Source of the DNA: an archaeon
GTDB lineage: Archaea; Asgardarchaeota; Thorarchaeia; Thorarchaeales; Thorarchaeaceae
Direction: 5' to 3'
Length of the DNA stretch: 40,374 nucleotides
Assembly: GCA_024275415.1 (NCBI GenBank)
Contig: JAJRZD010000022.1
Location: 1 to 40,374 of the forward strand
Shown here: piece by piece, positions 34,427 to 40,374 of the stretch
How the letters are laid out: every line of letters begins with the position of its first letter
How positions within the stretch are numbered: the first letter of the stretch is position 1
Position numbers and translations under genes: made by a program
Notes under the pieces: generated by a model
The model's input: only the letters and a program-made list of their open reading frames with translations
Databases searched by the model: none
Told to the model about the DNA's origin: nothing

Positions 34427-35476
34427 ATGAAAAAGATTGACCTCCGTAGTGATACCTTCACCCTTCCAACAGATGAGATGATAGAGGCGATTGCTACAGC
34501 ACACAGGGAAGGAAGACTCGGTGACGATGTAGCCGGAGAAGACGAGGTAGTGAACGAGCTGCAAGAGAAGGCAGCAAGTATCCTTGGGAAGGATCGAGCG
34601 TTGCTGGTGACCTCCGGGACTCAGGGGAATCTTATCTCGATGTTCTCTCAGACGAAACGTGGCGATGAGATAGTGATGGAAAGGATGTCACATACGTTCC
34701 TGTTCGAGGGCGGAGCTATGGCGTCACTTGGCGGTCTATATCCTAAGCCAGTCGAAGGCGTCAGGGGCTACATCCTTCCAGAAACGTTGGAAACTGCCAT
34801 CAGTCCTGATGATGCCCACTATGCGAGGACAGCAATGGTCATCATCGAGAACACGCATAATTACGCAGGAGGTGTTGTCACCACACCAGAGCAGATCAAG
34901 GCGCTTTGTGAGGTCGCACGTTCCCGCGAATTGAAAATCCATGTTGACGGTGCCCGCCTGTTCAATGCAGCGGTTGCCCTTGGAATCAAAGCACGCGAGC
35001 TGGTGAAAGATGTTGATAGCGTCCAGATTTGCCTGAGCAAAGGTCTCTCGGCTCCTGTGGGCTCAATCATCGCGGGTACTGAGGAGTTCATCCACGAGGC
35101 GCACCGAATGCGCAAGAAGATGGGAGGTGGCATGCGTCAGGCAGGCATCATTGCAGCCCCAGGGATCATCGCTCTTGAGAAGATGGTAGATAGGCTGAAA
35201 GAAGACCACGCAAACGCAAGACTTCTCTTCGAGCGGATATCACAGGTTCCTGAGTTGGATGTCGAACCACCGGACACAAACATTCTCTTCGTGAAGTTAG
35301 ATAGACTAGGGATTGATGCAGGGCGTTTCTCTAGAGAACTGGCCGAAAAAGGTATTCTCGTCTATGGCGAATATGGCACACGAACTAGGTTTGTGCTAAA
35401 CCGGATGGTTAGCAGAGAAGATACTCTCTATGTTGCAGACGCCATTGAGGAGATTGTCCGGAAAGTCAGTGGATGA
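34427..35476 (+). CDS. ltaE: Low-specificity L-threonine aldolase
   Basis: A protein of 349 residues. It cleaves L-threonine or allo-threonine to glycine and acetaldehyde with pyridoxal phosphate. Visible features: the N-terminal LRSDTFTLPT, DDVAGED, TSGTQGNL for phosphate binding, H89 that stacks on PLP in MSHTFLFEGG, D174 and R177 in HVDGARLFNA, and the PLP Lys K205 in CLSKGLSAPVGS. Length fits the family. The ATG at 34427 has CGGAGGGA directly upstream and TCTAAAT about 30 bases upstream. A longer frame (from 34409) is less likely. Confidence 0.93.
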   Translation: MKKIDLRSDTFTLPTDEMIEAIATAHREGRLGDDVAGEDEVVNELQEKAASILGKDRALLVTSGTQGNLISMFSQTKRGDEIVMERMSHTFLFEGGAMASLGGLYPKPVEGVRGYILPETLETAISPDDAHYARTAMVIIENTHNYAGGVVTTPEQIKALCEVARSRELKIHVDGARLFNAAVALGIKARELVKDVDSVQICLSKGLSAPVGSIIAGTEEFIHEAHRMRKKMGGGMRQAGIIAAPGIIALEKMVDRLKEDHANARLLFERISQVPELDVEPPDTNILFVKLDRLGIDAGRFSRELAEKGILVYGEYGTRTRFVLNRMVSREDTLYVADAIEEIVRKVSG

Positions 35477-35477
35477 A

Positions 35478-35756
35478 CTACCCACCTATCTTTGCTCTTG
35501 CATCAACCAGCATCTTTGTGCAGTGATCAGACCAATCCGGGGCAAGCTTCATTGCTTTCTCTGCACATTCGATGCACTCGTTATACTGCCCTAGCTGGTA
35601 GTGCAGCCTCGCCTTGTAGAACCAAGCATGTGCATATTCTTCATTGATCCGTACTGCCTTGGAGTATGCTGATAGTGCCTCATCATAGCGCCCATTCGCT
35701 TCATGGCTCTTCGCTTTGCGATATAATGCGAAATGGTCGAGGTCTTCCTCAGACAT
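35478..35756 (-). CDS. Small TPR-repeat protein (92 aa)
   Basis: Two to three tetratricopeptide repeats fill the protein: HFALYRKAKSHEANGRYDEA, YSKAVRINEEYAHAWFYKAR and QYNECIECAEKAMKLAPDWS. It is a helical scaffold that binds a partner peptide; the partner is unknown. GGAGGCAT precedes the ATG, and AGTATATTAT about 30 bases upstream (near 35783-35789) gives it its own promoter, separate from the epimerase operon. Its stop lies one base beyond the threonine aldolase stop on the other strand. Confidence 0.75.
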   Translation of the reverse strand: MSEEDLDHFALYRKAKSHEANGRYDEALSAYSKAVRINEEYAHAWFYKARLHYQLGQYNECIECAEKAMKLAPDWSDHCTKMLVDARAKIGG

Positions 35757-35835
35757 CAGTTATGCCTCCAATTGGATAATATACTCAACTAATCAAATAA
35801 GTCCTCTGTTGTCAAACTAGCCATGGGCCTATTCT

Positions 35836-36243
35836 CTATTCAGGCTCTTCGCATATCTCCAAAAGAACGCCAGACGTAGACTTTGGATGAATGAAAGCGA
35901 TTCTCATGTTGTGTGCACCAATCCTTGGCTCGTTATCGATCAGGCGGACATCATTCTCCGCATGCTTTTGAAGGTCTGAATGGATTGCATCGGTTCTGAC
36001 TGCAATATGATGTATGCCTCCACCCCGTTTTTCAATGAACTTGGCAATTGGGCTATCCGGACTTGTGGGCTCCAGCAGTTCGATACGGCTCTCCCCTATC
36101 GTAAGAAATGCCACACGAACCTTCTGTTCCTCCACTACCTCACTTCCCATGTACTCCAAGCCCAAGATATCCCTGTAGTAGGGTAGCGCCTCTTCGATAC
36201 TCTTGACTGCAATGCCGATATGATCTATCTTGTCAATTGTCAC
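35836..36243 (-). CDS. mce: Methylmalonyl-CoA epimerase
   Basis: A protein of 135 residues of the glyoxalase/VOC fold. It interconverts (S)- and (R)-methylmalonyl-CoA, feeding the mutase. It has the two beta-alpha-beta-beta-beta units. Metal and active-site residues are in KIDHIGIAV, RIELLEPT, GGGIHHIAVRT and GVLLEICE. The GTG start lies 9 bases after the mutase stop, with GAGGTGAGA overlapping that stop, so translation is coupled. It is the last gene of the methylmalonyl-CoA operon. Confidence 0.93.
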   Translation of the reverse strand: MTIDKIDHIGIAVKSIEEALPYYRDILGLEYMGSEVVEEQKVRVAFLTIGESRIELLEPTSPDSPIAKFIEKRGGGIHHIAVRTDAIHSDLQKHAENDVRLIDNEPRIGAHNMRIAFIHPKSTSGVLLEICEEPE

Positions 36244-36252
36244 GATCTCACC

Positions 36253-37923
36253 TCAAAGGATGTCAGGTGCCTTGTACTCGCCGAATACAGAACGCAAGAC
36301 ATCACAAATCTCTCCAAGTGTTGCATATGCTTTGACTGCGTCAATGATATAGGGCATCAGGTTCTCAGTCCCCTCAGCACACTGCTTCAACGCCTTCAGA
36401 GTTGCCTCGACCTTTGCACCGTCACGATCCTGCTTCAGTGCCATCAATCGTTCGACCTGTTCACGTTCGATCTGTGGATTGACCCTCAGATACTCCATGG
36501 ATTGCTCCTCTTTGACCGTGAACTTGTTGACACCCACAACCACTCGCTCCCCACTATCAACTGCTCTCTGGAACGCATATGCTGCAGCGTGGATCTCTTT
36601 CTGGATATAACCTTGTTCGATGGCAGCCGGTGCACCGCCCATGGAGTCTATCTTCTTGATGTACTCCGTTGCCAATCGCTCAATTTCGTTCGTAAGATAT
36701 TCAATATAGTAGGATCCCGCAAGTGGGTCGATAGTATCACCTACACCAGACTCGTAGGCGATGATCTGCTGGGTTCTGAGCGCAATTTGCACCGAGTCCT
36801 CGGTGGGAAGTGACAGTGCCTCGTCACGCGAGTTGGTATGGAGTGATTGCGTGCCTCCGAGCACAGCCTGTAATGCCTGCATCGTGACACGAACGATGTT
36901 GTTATCAGGCTGCTGTGCAGTTAGGGTGCATCCGGCAGTCTGTGTGTGGAATCTCATACGGGTTGACCTATCACTCTTTGCATTGAATCGTTCCTTCATT
37001 ATCCGAGCCCAGAGTCTACGTGCCGCACGGAACTTGGCAATCTCCTCAAGGAAATCTGAATGGCTGCCAAAGAAGAAGGAGAGGCGAGAAGCGAATGCGT
37101 CCACATCCAGCCCACTCTTGATAGCAGACTCGACATAGGCAATCCCATCCGCAATCGTGAACGCGACTTCTTGGACTGCGGTTGAGCCAGCCTCACGTAG
37201 ATGGTAGCCGCTGATCGAAATCGTGTTCCATAGCGGCATCTTCTCAGAGCAGAATCGAAAGATATCTGTGGTCAGTCTCATTGATGGCTGGGGCGGGAAG
37301 ATGTAGGTTCCGCGTGCAGCATATTCCTTCAGGATGTCATTCTGGACAGTTCCTCGAAGCTTCTCCATAGGAACCCCCTGCTTCTCGGCCACTACAATGT
37401 ACATGGCAAGAAGGACGCTGGCTGGGGCGTTTATTGTCATGGATGTGCTTACTTTGTCTAATGGAATCGAGTCAAAAAGAACCTCCATATCAGCAAGCGA
37501 ATCGATAGCAACACCCACCTTTCCGACTTCACCTTGTGCCAACGGATGGTCGGAGTCATAGCCAATTTGTGTTGGTAGGTCAAAGGCAACTGAGAGACCT
37601 GTCTGACCTTGCTCCAGCAGGAACTTGAAGCGCTCATTGGTTTCCTTGGCTGTGGCGAATCCGCTATACTGCCTCATGGTCCAGAAGCGACCGCGGTACA
37701 TTGTCGGTTGGACACCTCTCGTGAAGGGGTAAGCACCAGGAAAGCCAACATCTCTGTTGTAGTCGATGTCTGCGGTGTCCACTGGGGAATACAAACGCTT
37801 GACGGGGATTCCGGATATCGTTGCGAACTCCTTCTTGCGCTCTGGAAACCTCTCAAGGGTCTTCCCAACGACCTTCTCATCCCACTCTTTCAGGGATTCA
37901 GAAACGTCCTTCTCCTCGACCAA
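36253..37923 (-). CDS. mcmA1: Methylmalonyl-CoA mutase, large (catalytic) subunit
   Basis: A protein of 556 residues, the catalytic TIM-barrel half of the archaeal split mutase. It isomerises (R)-methylmalonyl-CoA to succinyl-CoA using adenosylcobalamin held by the small subunit. Key stretch: [15 protein letters not shown] with the substrate-binding Tyr (Y76) and Arg, then [49 protein letters not shown] and [13 protein letters not shown]. No B12 domain is attached, as expected for this form. The TTG start follows AGGTGA at good spacing, 10 bases after the meaB stop. The substrate residues look like true mutase rather than isobutyryl-CoA mutase, but that is a judgement by eye. Confidence 0.94.
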   Translation of the reverse strand: MVEEKDVSESLKEWDEKVVGKTLERFPERKKEFATISGIPVKRLYSPVDTADIDYNRDVGFPGAYPFTRGVQPTMYRGRFWTMRQYSGFATAKETNERFKFLLEQGQTGLSVAFDLPTQIGYDSDHPLAQGEVGKVGVAIDSLADMEVLFDSIPLDKVSTSMTINAPASVLLAMYIVVAEKQGVPMEKLRGTVQNDILKEYAARGTYIFPPQPSMRLTTDIFRFCSEKMPLWNTISISGYHLREAGSTAVQEVAFTIADGIAYVESAIKSGLDVDAFASRLSFFFGSHSDFLEEIAKFRAARRLWARIMKERFNAKSDRSTRMRFHTQTAGCTLTAQQPDNNIVRVTMQALQAVLGGTQSLHTNSRDEALSLPTEDSVQIALRTQQIIAYESGVGDTIDPLAGSYYIEYLTNEIERLATEYIKKIDSMGGAPAAIEQGYIQKEIHAAAYAFQRAVDSGERVVVGVNKFTVKEEQSMEYLRVNPQIEREQVERLMALKQDRDGAKVEATLKALKQCAEGTENLMPYIIDAVKAYATLGEICDVLRSVFGEYKAPDIL

Positions 37924-37933
37924 ATTATTTCAC

Positions 37934-38893
37934 CTACTCTCTACACTTGACAAGGAATTCCGTGATAAGACGCTCAGCAACAGTATAAGGGTCTTCTCTC
38001 CGGAGGGCAATCTCACGGATTGCGTTCTCATACTCAGGACGACCACGTAGTGTCGAAAGAAGTTCGCGGGTCAACTTGTACTCCATGAGTTGCTCCAGCT
38101 CTTCTCTGCTCCGACGAAGCCCGCGTGCCTCAAGTTGTCCACTCGAAGCCAGATATGCAAAGTGTTCCTCAATCATATCCACAAGCTCTGTGATGCCCTC
38201 ACCTGTCCGTCCATTGGTGAGGATAACGGGCGGTCGCCACGTTCCCATCTTTTGGTCAGTATCAAGCATAGCATTGATCTCTGTGACCTTCTTGTCTGCA
38301 CCGGGCAGATCGCTCTTGTTCACAACAAAGATGTCTGCAATCTCCATAATCCCTGCCTTGATAGCCTGAATATCATCTCCACTTCCCGGGACATCAGTCA
38401 CTATCACAGTGTGAGCAATCTCGATGACCTCGACCTCCGACTGTCCTGCACCTACTGTTTCGACTAGGATAACATCTTTTCCAAAAGCGTCAACAGCCCT
38501 TACCGCATCTGATGTTGCTCTTGAGAGACCCCCGAGATGCCCTCTCGTCCCCATGCTCCTTACAAAGACCTCGTCATCCAGACTGTGCTCTTGCATCCGG
38601 ATACGGTCTCCAAGCAGTGCGCCGCCAGAGAAAGGGCTTGATGGATCAACACAGATAATCCCTACTGACTGCTCACGCTTCCTATACTCGGTGGTGATTC
38701 GTGTCACAAGTGTGCTCTTACCAGACCCCGGAGGGCCGGTCACTCCAATAATCTTGGCATGTCCAGTGTTCTTGTAAAGACGACTGAGCACCTCTGAGGC
38801 GATTGCGTCCTCGTCCTCTATAAGTGAAATAAGACGTGCCAGCTCGCGACGCTTGCCACTAAGGATACCCTCTACGAGCTTTTCGACAGACAC
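37934..38893 (-). CDS. meaB: MeaB/ArgK-type GTPase, methylmalonyl-CoA mutase chaperone
   Basis: A protein of 319 residues. It is a G3E-family GTPase that loads and protects the adenosylcobalamin of the mutase. P-loop GVTGPPGSGKST (50-61), VDPSSPFSGGALLGDRIRM with the switch I residues, METRGHLGGL-type segment (VRSMGTRGHLGG), ETVGAGQSE for switch II, and the base-recognition NKSD. A C-terminal helical dimerisation arm follows (about 270-319). The GTG start has GGGAG upstream. The gene lies between the two mutase subunit genes (23 and 10 bases apart), the arrangement expected for this role. Confidence 0.94.
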   Translation of the reverse strand: MSVEKLVEGILSGKRRELARLISLIEDEDAIASEVLSRLYKNTGHAKIIGVTGPPGSGKSTLVTRITTEYRKREQSVGIICVDPSSPFSGGALLGDRIRMQEHSLDDEVFVRSMGTRGHLGGLSRATSDAVRAVDAFGKDVILVETVGAGQSEVEVIEIAHTVIVTDVPGSGDDIQAIKAGIMEIADIFVVNKSDLPGADKKVTEINAMLDTDQKMGTWRPPVILTNGRTGEGITELVDMIEEHFAYLASSGQLEARGLRRSREELEQLMEYKLTRELLSTLRGRPEYENAIREIALRREDPYTVAERLITEFLVKCRE

Positions 38894-38916
38894 TCGAACA
38901 CTCCCATCAAAAGATA

Positions 38917-39315
38917 CTACTTCTTGACGTTGCTCTGTATGAAATCGACAATCTCCTGAAGTGGAGTCCCTGGACCAAATACCTCAGCGATTCCCACTTC
39001 TTTGAGCATGGGAACATCATCCTCAGGGATAATTCCGCCAGCCACAACGAGGATGTCATCAACCCCTTCGGCATTGAGCAGTTCCATGACACGTGGAAAT
39101 ATCGCATTATGAGCTCCACTCAAGATACTAAGCCCAATCACATCAACAGCCTCGTCAATGGCCGCCCGAACAATCATCTCTGGTGTCTGCCGAAGGCCTG
39201 TGTATATCACTTCCATCCCAGCATCTCGGAGCGCCCGAGCGACTACCTTGGCTCCGCGGTCATGGCCATCCAGACCAGGTTTTGCGACGAGTACACGAAT
39301 CTTCTTTGAACTCAA
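38917..39315 (-). CDS. mcmA2: Methylmalonyl-CoA mutase, small (B12-binding) subunit
   Basis: A protein of 132 residues carrying the cobalamin-binding fold. The His that replaces dimethylbenzimidazole is H18 in [20 protein letters not shown] and [11 protein letters not shown] follow as the usual phosphate- and ribose-contacting loops, and VFGPGTP closes the fold. I chose the TTG at 39315, which has GAGGTG 5 bases upstream and yields the family N terminus [13 protein letters not shown]. Two codons further up is a GTG, and the frame runs on to 39396, but those extra residues are basic and unlike the family. It is the first gene of the operon. Confidence 0.92.
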   Translation of the reverse strand: MSSKKIRVLVAKPGLDGHDRGAKVVARALRDAGMEVIYTGLRQTPEMIVRAAIDEAVDVIGLSILSGAHNAIFPRVMELLNAEGVDDILVVAGGIIPEDDVPMLKEVGIAEVFGPGTPLQEIVDFIQSNVKK

Positions 39316-39360
39316 GGGCACACCTCTAGTCCTAACTGATGATGCGAAGCTTCTCCGTCT

Positions 39361-39370
39361 TGATATAAAG
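39361..39370 (-). promoter_or_regulatory. TATA box of the methylmalonyl-CoA operon
   Basis: On the minus strand CTTTATATCA lies about 50 bases upstream of the TTG start at 39315. The predicted leader of about 25 bases contains the GAGGTG ribosome-binding site. This supports the short form of the small subunit. Confidence 0.55.
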
Positions 39371-39679
39371 CCTTTCGATTTGGGGGCTCTGCTCAAGTTT
39401 TACAGTACTTGCTGTATGCCACAGCGAATCTTGTGGTTAGCATTACAGCTGCTGCACCTCATATCATAAGAATCGTGGTATATGGATAGGCAATTCAGGG
39501 CACATGAGTAGGACTCAAAGGGAATCCTTCCAGAATCGGTTCTATCTTAGTCAGTAGATGTATACGTTTCTCCATCAGATGAGTCCTGCATAGGTGGCGA
39601 ACCTGAGGGGTTGCATACAGTATCGAGGTTCTTTCGTCATGTTTCTTGATATTTCACATGATACTCAGTCCGAAAATAT

Positions 39680-39687
39680 GTTTAAAA
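39680..39687 (+). promoter_or_regulatory. TATA box of the coiled-coil/nuclease-like gene
   Basis: TTTAAAAG lies about 33 bases before the ATG at 39718. It predicts a leader of about 8 bases and supports that start. Confidence 0.5.
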
Positions 39688-39717
39688 GCCATCTTAAGTG
39701 ATTAGTAATGAGCATTG

Positions 39718-40374
39718 ATGACCGTGGCAAAAAAGGACCCCGATGCCATCGAGACCGCCAAGAAGGTTCTCGAGGCATTGAAACGTGACCCCACTCTCAG
39801 AGAGCAGTTCTTCGAGATAATCGAGCCGGGGACGTATGTCAAACGTGATGAGATGACTGAGGTTCTCCATGAGATCAAACAGTTGCGTTTTGAGAGCAAC
39901 CAGCGCTTCGAGGCCATGGACAGACGTTTCGATGCCATGCAGAAGCAGATGGACAAGCGCTTCGATGCCATGGACAGACGTTTCGATGCCATGCAGAAGC
40001 AGATGGACAAGCGCTTCGATGCCATGGACAGACGTTTCGATGCCATGCAGAAGCAGATGGACAGACGCTTCGATGCCATGCAGAAGCAGATGGACAAGCG
40101 CTTCGAGGCCATGGACAGACGCTTCGATGCCATGCAGAAGCAGATGGACAAGCGCTTCGAGGCCGTGGACAGACGCTTCGAGAAGGTGTTCGAGCGGTTC
40201 GATGACCTCTCTCTTGCGTTGGGCCACGACTTTGAGGAGTTCAACAGCTACTGGTTAGAGACCTTCCTTGTCGAGCAAGGGTATCCCAAGGTTCGTGTCC
40301 AGAAACGACATTTCGTTGACAACGAGTACACGGTGTTCGCTCACTCCAAGGATGTGGAGATTGACCTGTTCAAC
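39718..40374 (+). CDS. Coiled-coil protein of DUF3782/PD-(D/E)XK type (5' part; runs off the window)
   Basis: About 219 residues are visible and the frame is still open at the window end. Residues 1-62 (starting MTVAKKDPDAIETAKKVLEA) contain a helical N-terminal region with REQFFEIIEPGTYVKRDEM. Residues 63-160 are a near-perfect repeat: RFDAMDR (7 residues) alternating with RFDAMQKQMDK (11). They form a long charged coiled coil that mixes heptads and hendecads. The C-terminal part starts DDLSLALGHDFEEFNSYWLE and reaches EIDLFN, which fits the first motifs of a PD-(D/E)XK nuclease-like domain in the archaeal DUF3782 family. Opposite-strand open frames here are shadows of the repeats. The ATG is in frame with a GTG two codons later. 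Confidence 0.75.
   Translation, partial: MTVAKKDPDAIETAKKVLEALKRDPTLREQFFEIIEPGTYVKRDEMTEVLHEIKQLRFESNQRFEAMDRRFDAMQKQMDKRFDAMDRRFDAMQKQMDKRFDAMDRRFDAMQKQMDRRFDAMQKQMDKRFEAMDRRFDAMQKQMDKRFEAVDRRFEKVFERFDDLSLALGHDFEEFNSYWLETFLVEQGYPKVRVQKRHFVDNEYTVFAHSKDVEIDLFN
39904..40152 (+). repeat. In-frame 54-bp coding repeat (18 residues: 7 + 11)
   Basis: Units begin CGCTTCGA at 39904, 39958, 40012 and 40099 and are nearly identical. One short 33-bp unit (40066-40098) lacks the 7-residue part. Changes are a few single bases (GAT/GAG, CGT/CGC, AAG/AGA). A last degenerate unit starts at 40153. Confidence 0.85.

Larger units (their letters stand above)
39316..39717. other. Intergenic control region between the mutase operon and the coiled-coil gene
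   Basis: About 400 bases with no gene seen. It holds the mutase TATA box on the left and the TTTAAAAG element (39680-39687) on the right. No repeat or clear hairpin was noticed in the middle. Confidence 0.5.

Noticed and set aside
36220..36813. 197-codon plus-strand ORF
   Set aside because: Antisense shadow of the methylmalonyl-CoA mutase large subunit gene.
39694..40244. Two long minus-strand open frames (177 and 180 aa) with striking repeats
   Set aside because: They are antisense shadows of the plus-strand coiled-coil repeats; the plus frame has a TATA box, a start and a family-like N and C part.
1..40374. CRISPR arrays, tRNA, rRNA, insertion sequences, attachment sites
   Set aside because: I looked for spaced direct repeats, T-loop motifs, transposase motifs and long terminal repeats and found none that hold up. 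The only direct repeats are the coding repeats near 40 kb and the zinc-ribbon duplicate.

Overview
The window looks like a piece of an archaeal chromosome, most plausibly a mesophilic Asgard-type archaeon such as Thorarchaeia; this placement is inference. Supporting signs are AT-rich TATA elements about 25-35 bases upstream of many starts with very short leaders, surface proteins with C-terminal membrane anchors, a membrane-tethered winged-helix regulator, an archaeal-type thiolase, a DUF3782-like coiled-coil/nuclease protein, a longin/roadblock-like protein and an LRR/zinc-ribbon protein. I see no rRNA, tRNA, CRISPR array or insertion sequence.

Layout. 1-317: C-terminal tail of a Thr-rich surface protein. 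347-3627 (minus): pycB-type carboxyltransferase, biotin carrier protein and a thiolase in one operon. 3727-7250: a possible 53-aa ORF, a 7-helix membrane protein with an unknown downstream partner, an Hsp20-like protein, a small OB-like protein, and a frameshifted paralogue of the 7-helix protein under a near-identical promoter. 7443-8939: full-length purH interrupted by one in-frame TAA. 8940-9430: a gene-free stretch with a perfect 12-bp stem and a candidate structured RNA. 9431-14090: a double winged-helix protein, a Met/His-rich surface protein with a 4-helix partner, a strong hairpin terminator, and a membrane-anchored winged-helix regulator. 14411-16854: an ICMT-like methyltransferase, zinc-ribbon proteins (one a decayed partial duplicate) and a 4-helix protein. 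16954-19993: an SDR fused to a treble-clef-like zinc module, a longin/roadblock-like protein and endonuclease V. 20179-27348: a secreted zinc-dependent phospholipase C with two PPC domains, then a giant FG-GAP/Ig-like/7-helix surface protein interrupted by one in-frame TAG. 27498-39315: pccB-type carboxyltransferase, an LRR protein, RNase HIII, biotin protein ligase, an Ntn-hydrolase-like protein, an MFS transporter, threonine aldolase, a TPR protein, and a four-gene methylmalonyl-CoA operon (mutase small subunit, meaB, mutase large subunit, epimerase). 39718-end: start of a repetitive coiled-coil protein of DUF3782/PD-(D/E)XK type.

How the genes work together. The clearest theme is propionyl/methylmalonyl-CoA chemistry. 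A PycB-type carboxyltransferase, a biotin carrier, a PccB-type carboxyltransferase, biotin ligase, methylmalonyl-CoA epimerase, B12-dependent mutase and its GTPase chaperone all lie in 39 kb. With a biotin carboxylase encoded elsewhere they would form pyruvate and propionyl-CoA carboxylases. Without one, the three carboxylase parts match the 5S, 1.3S and 12S subunits of methylmalonyl-CoA:pyruvate transcarboxylase. No biotin carboxylase lies in this window.

Three reading frames are broken by single lesions (near 6655, at 7884 and at 22156). They are either real decay or consensus errors in the assembly. Several genes use TTG starts backed by good Shine-Dalgarno sequences.
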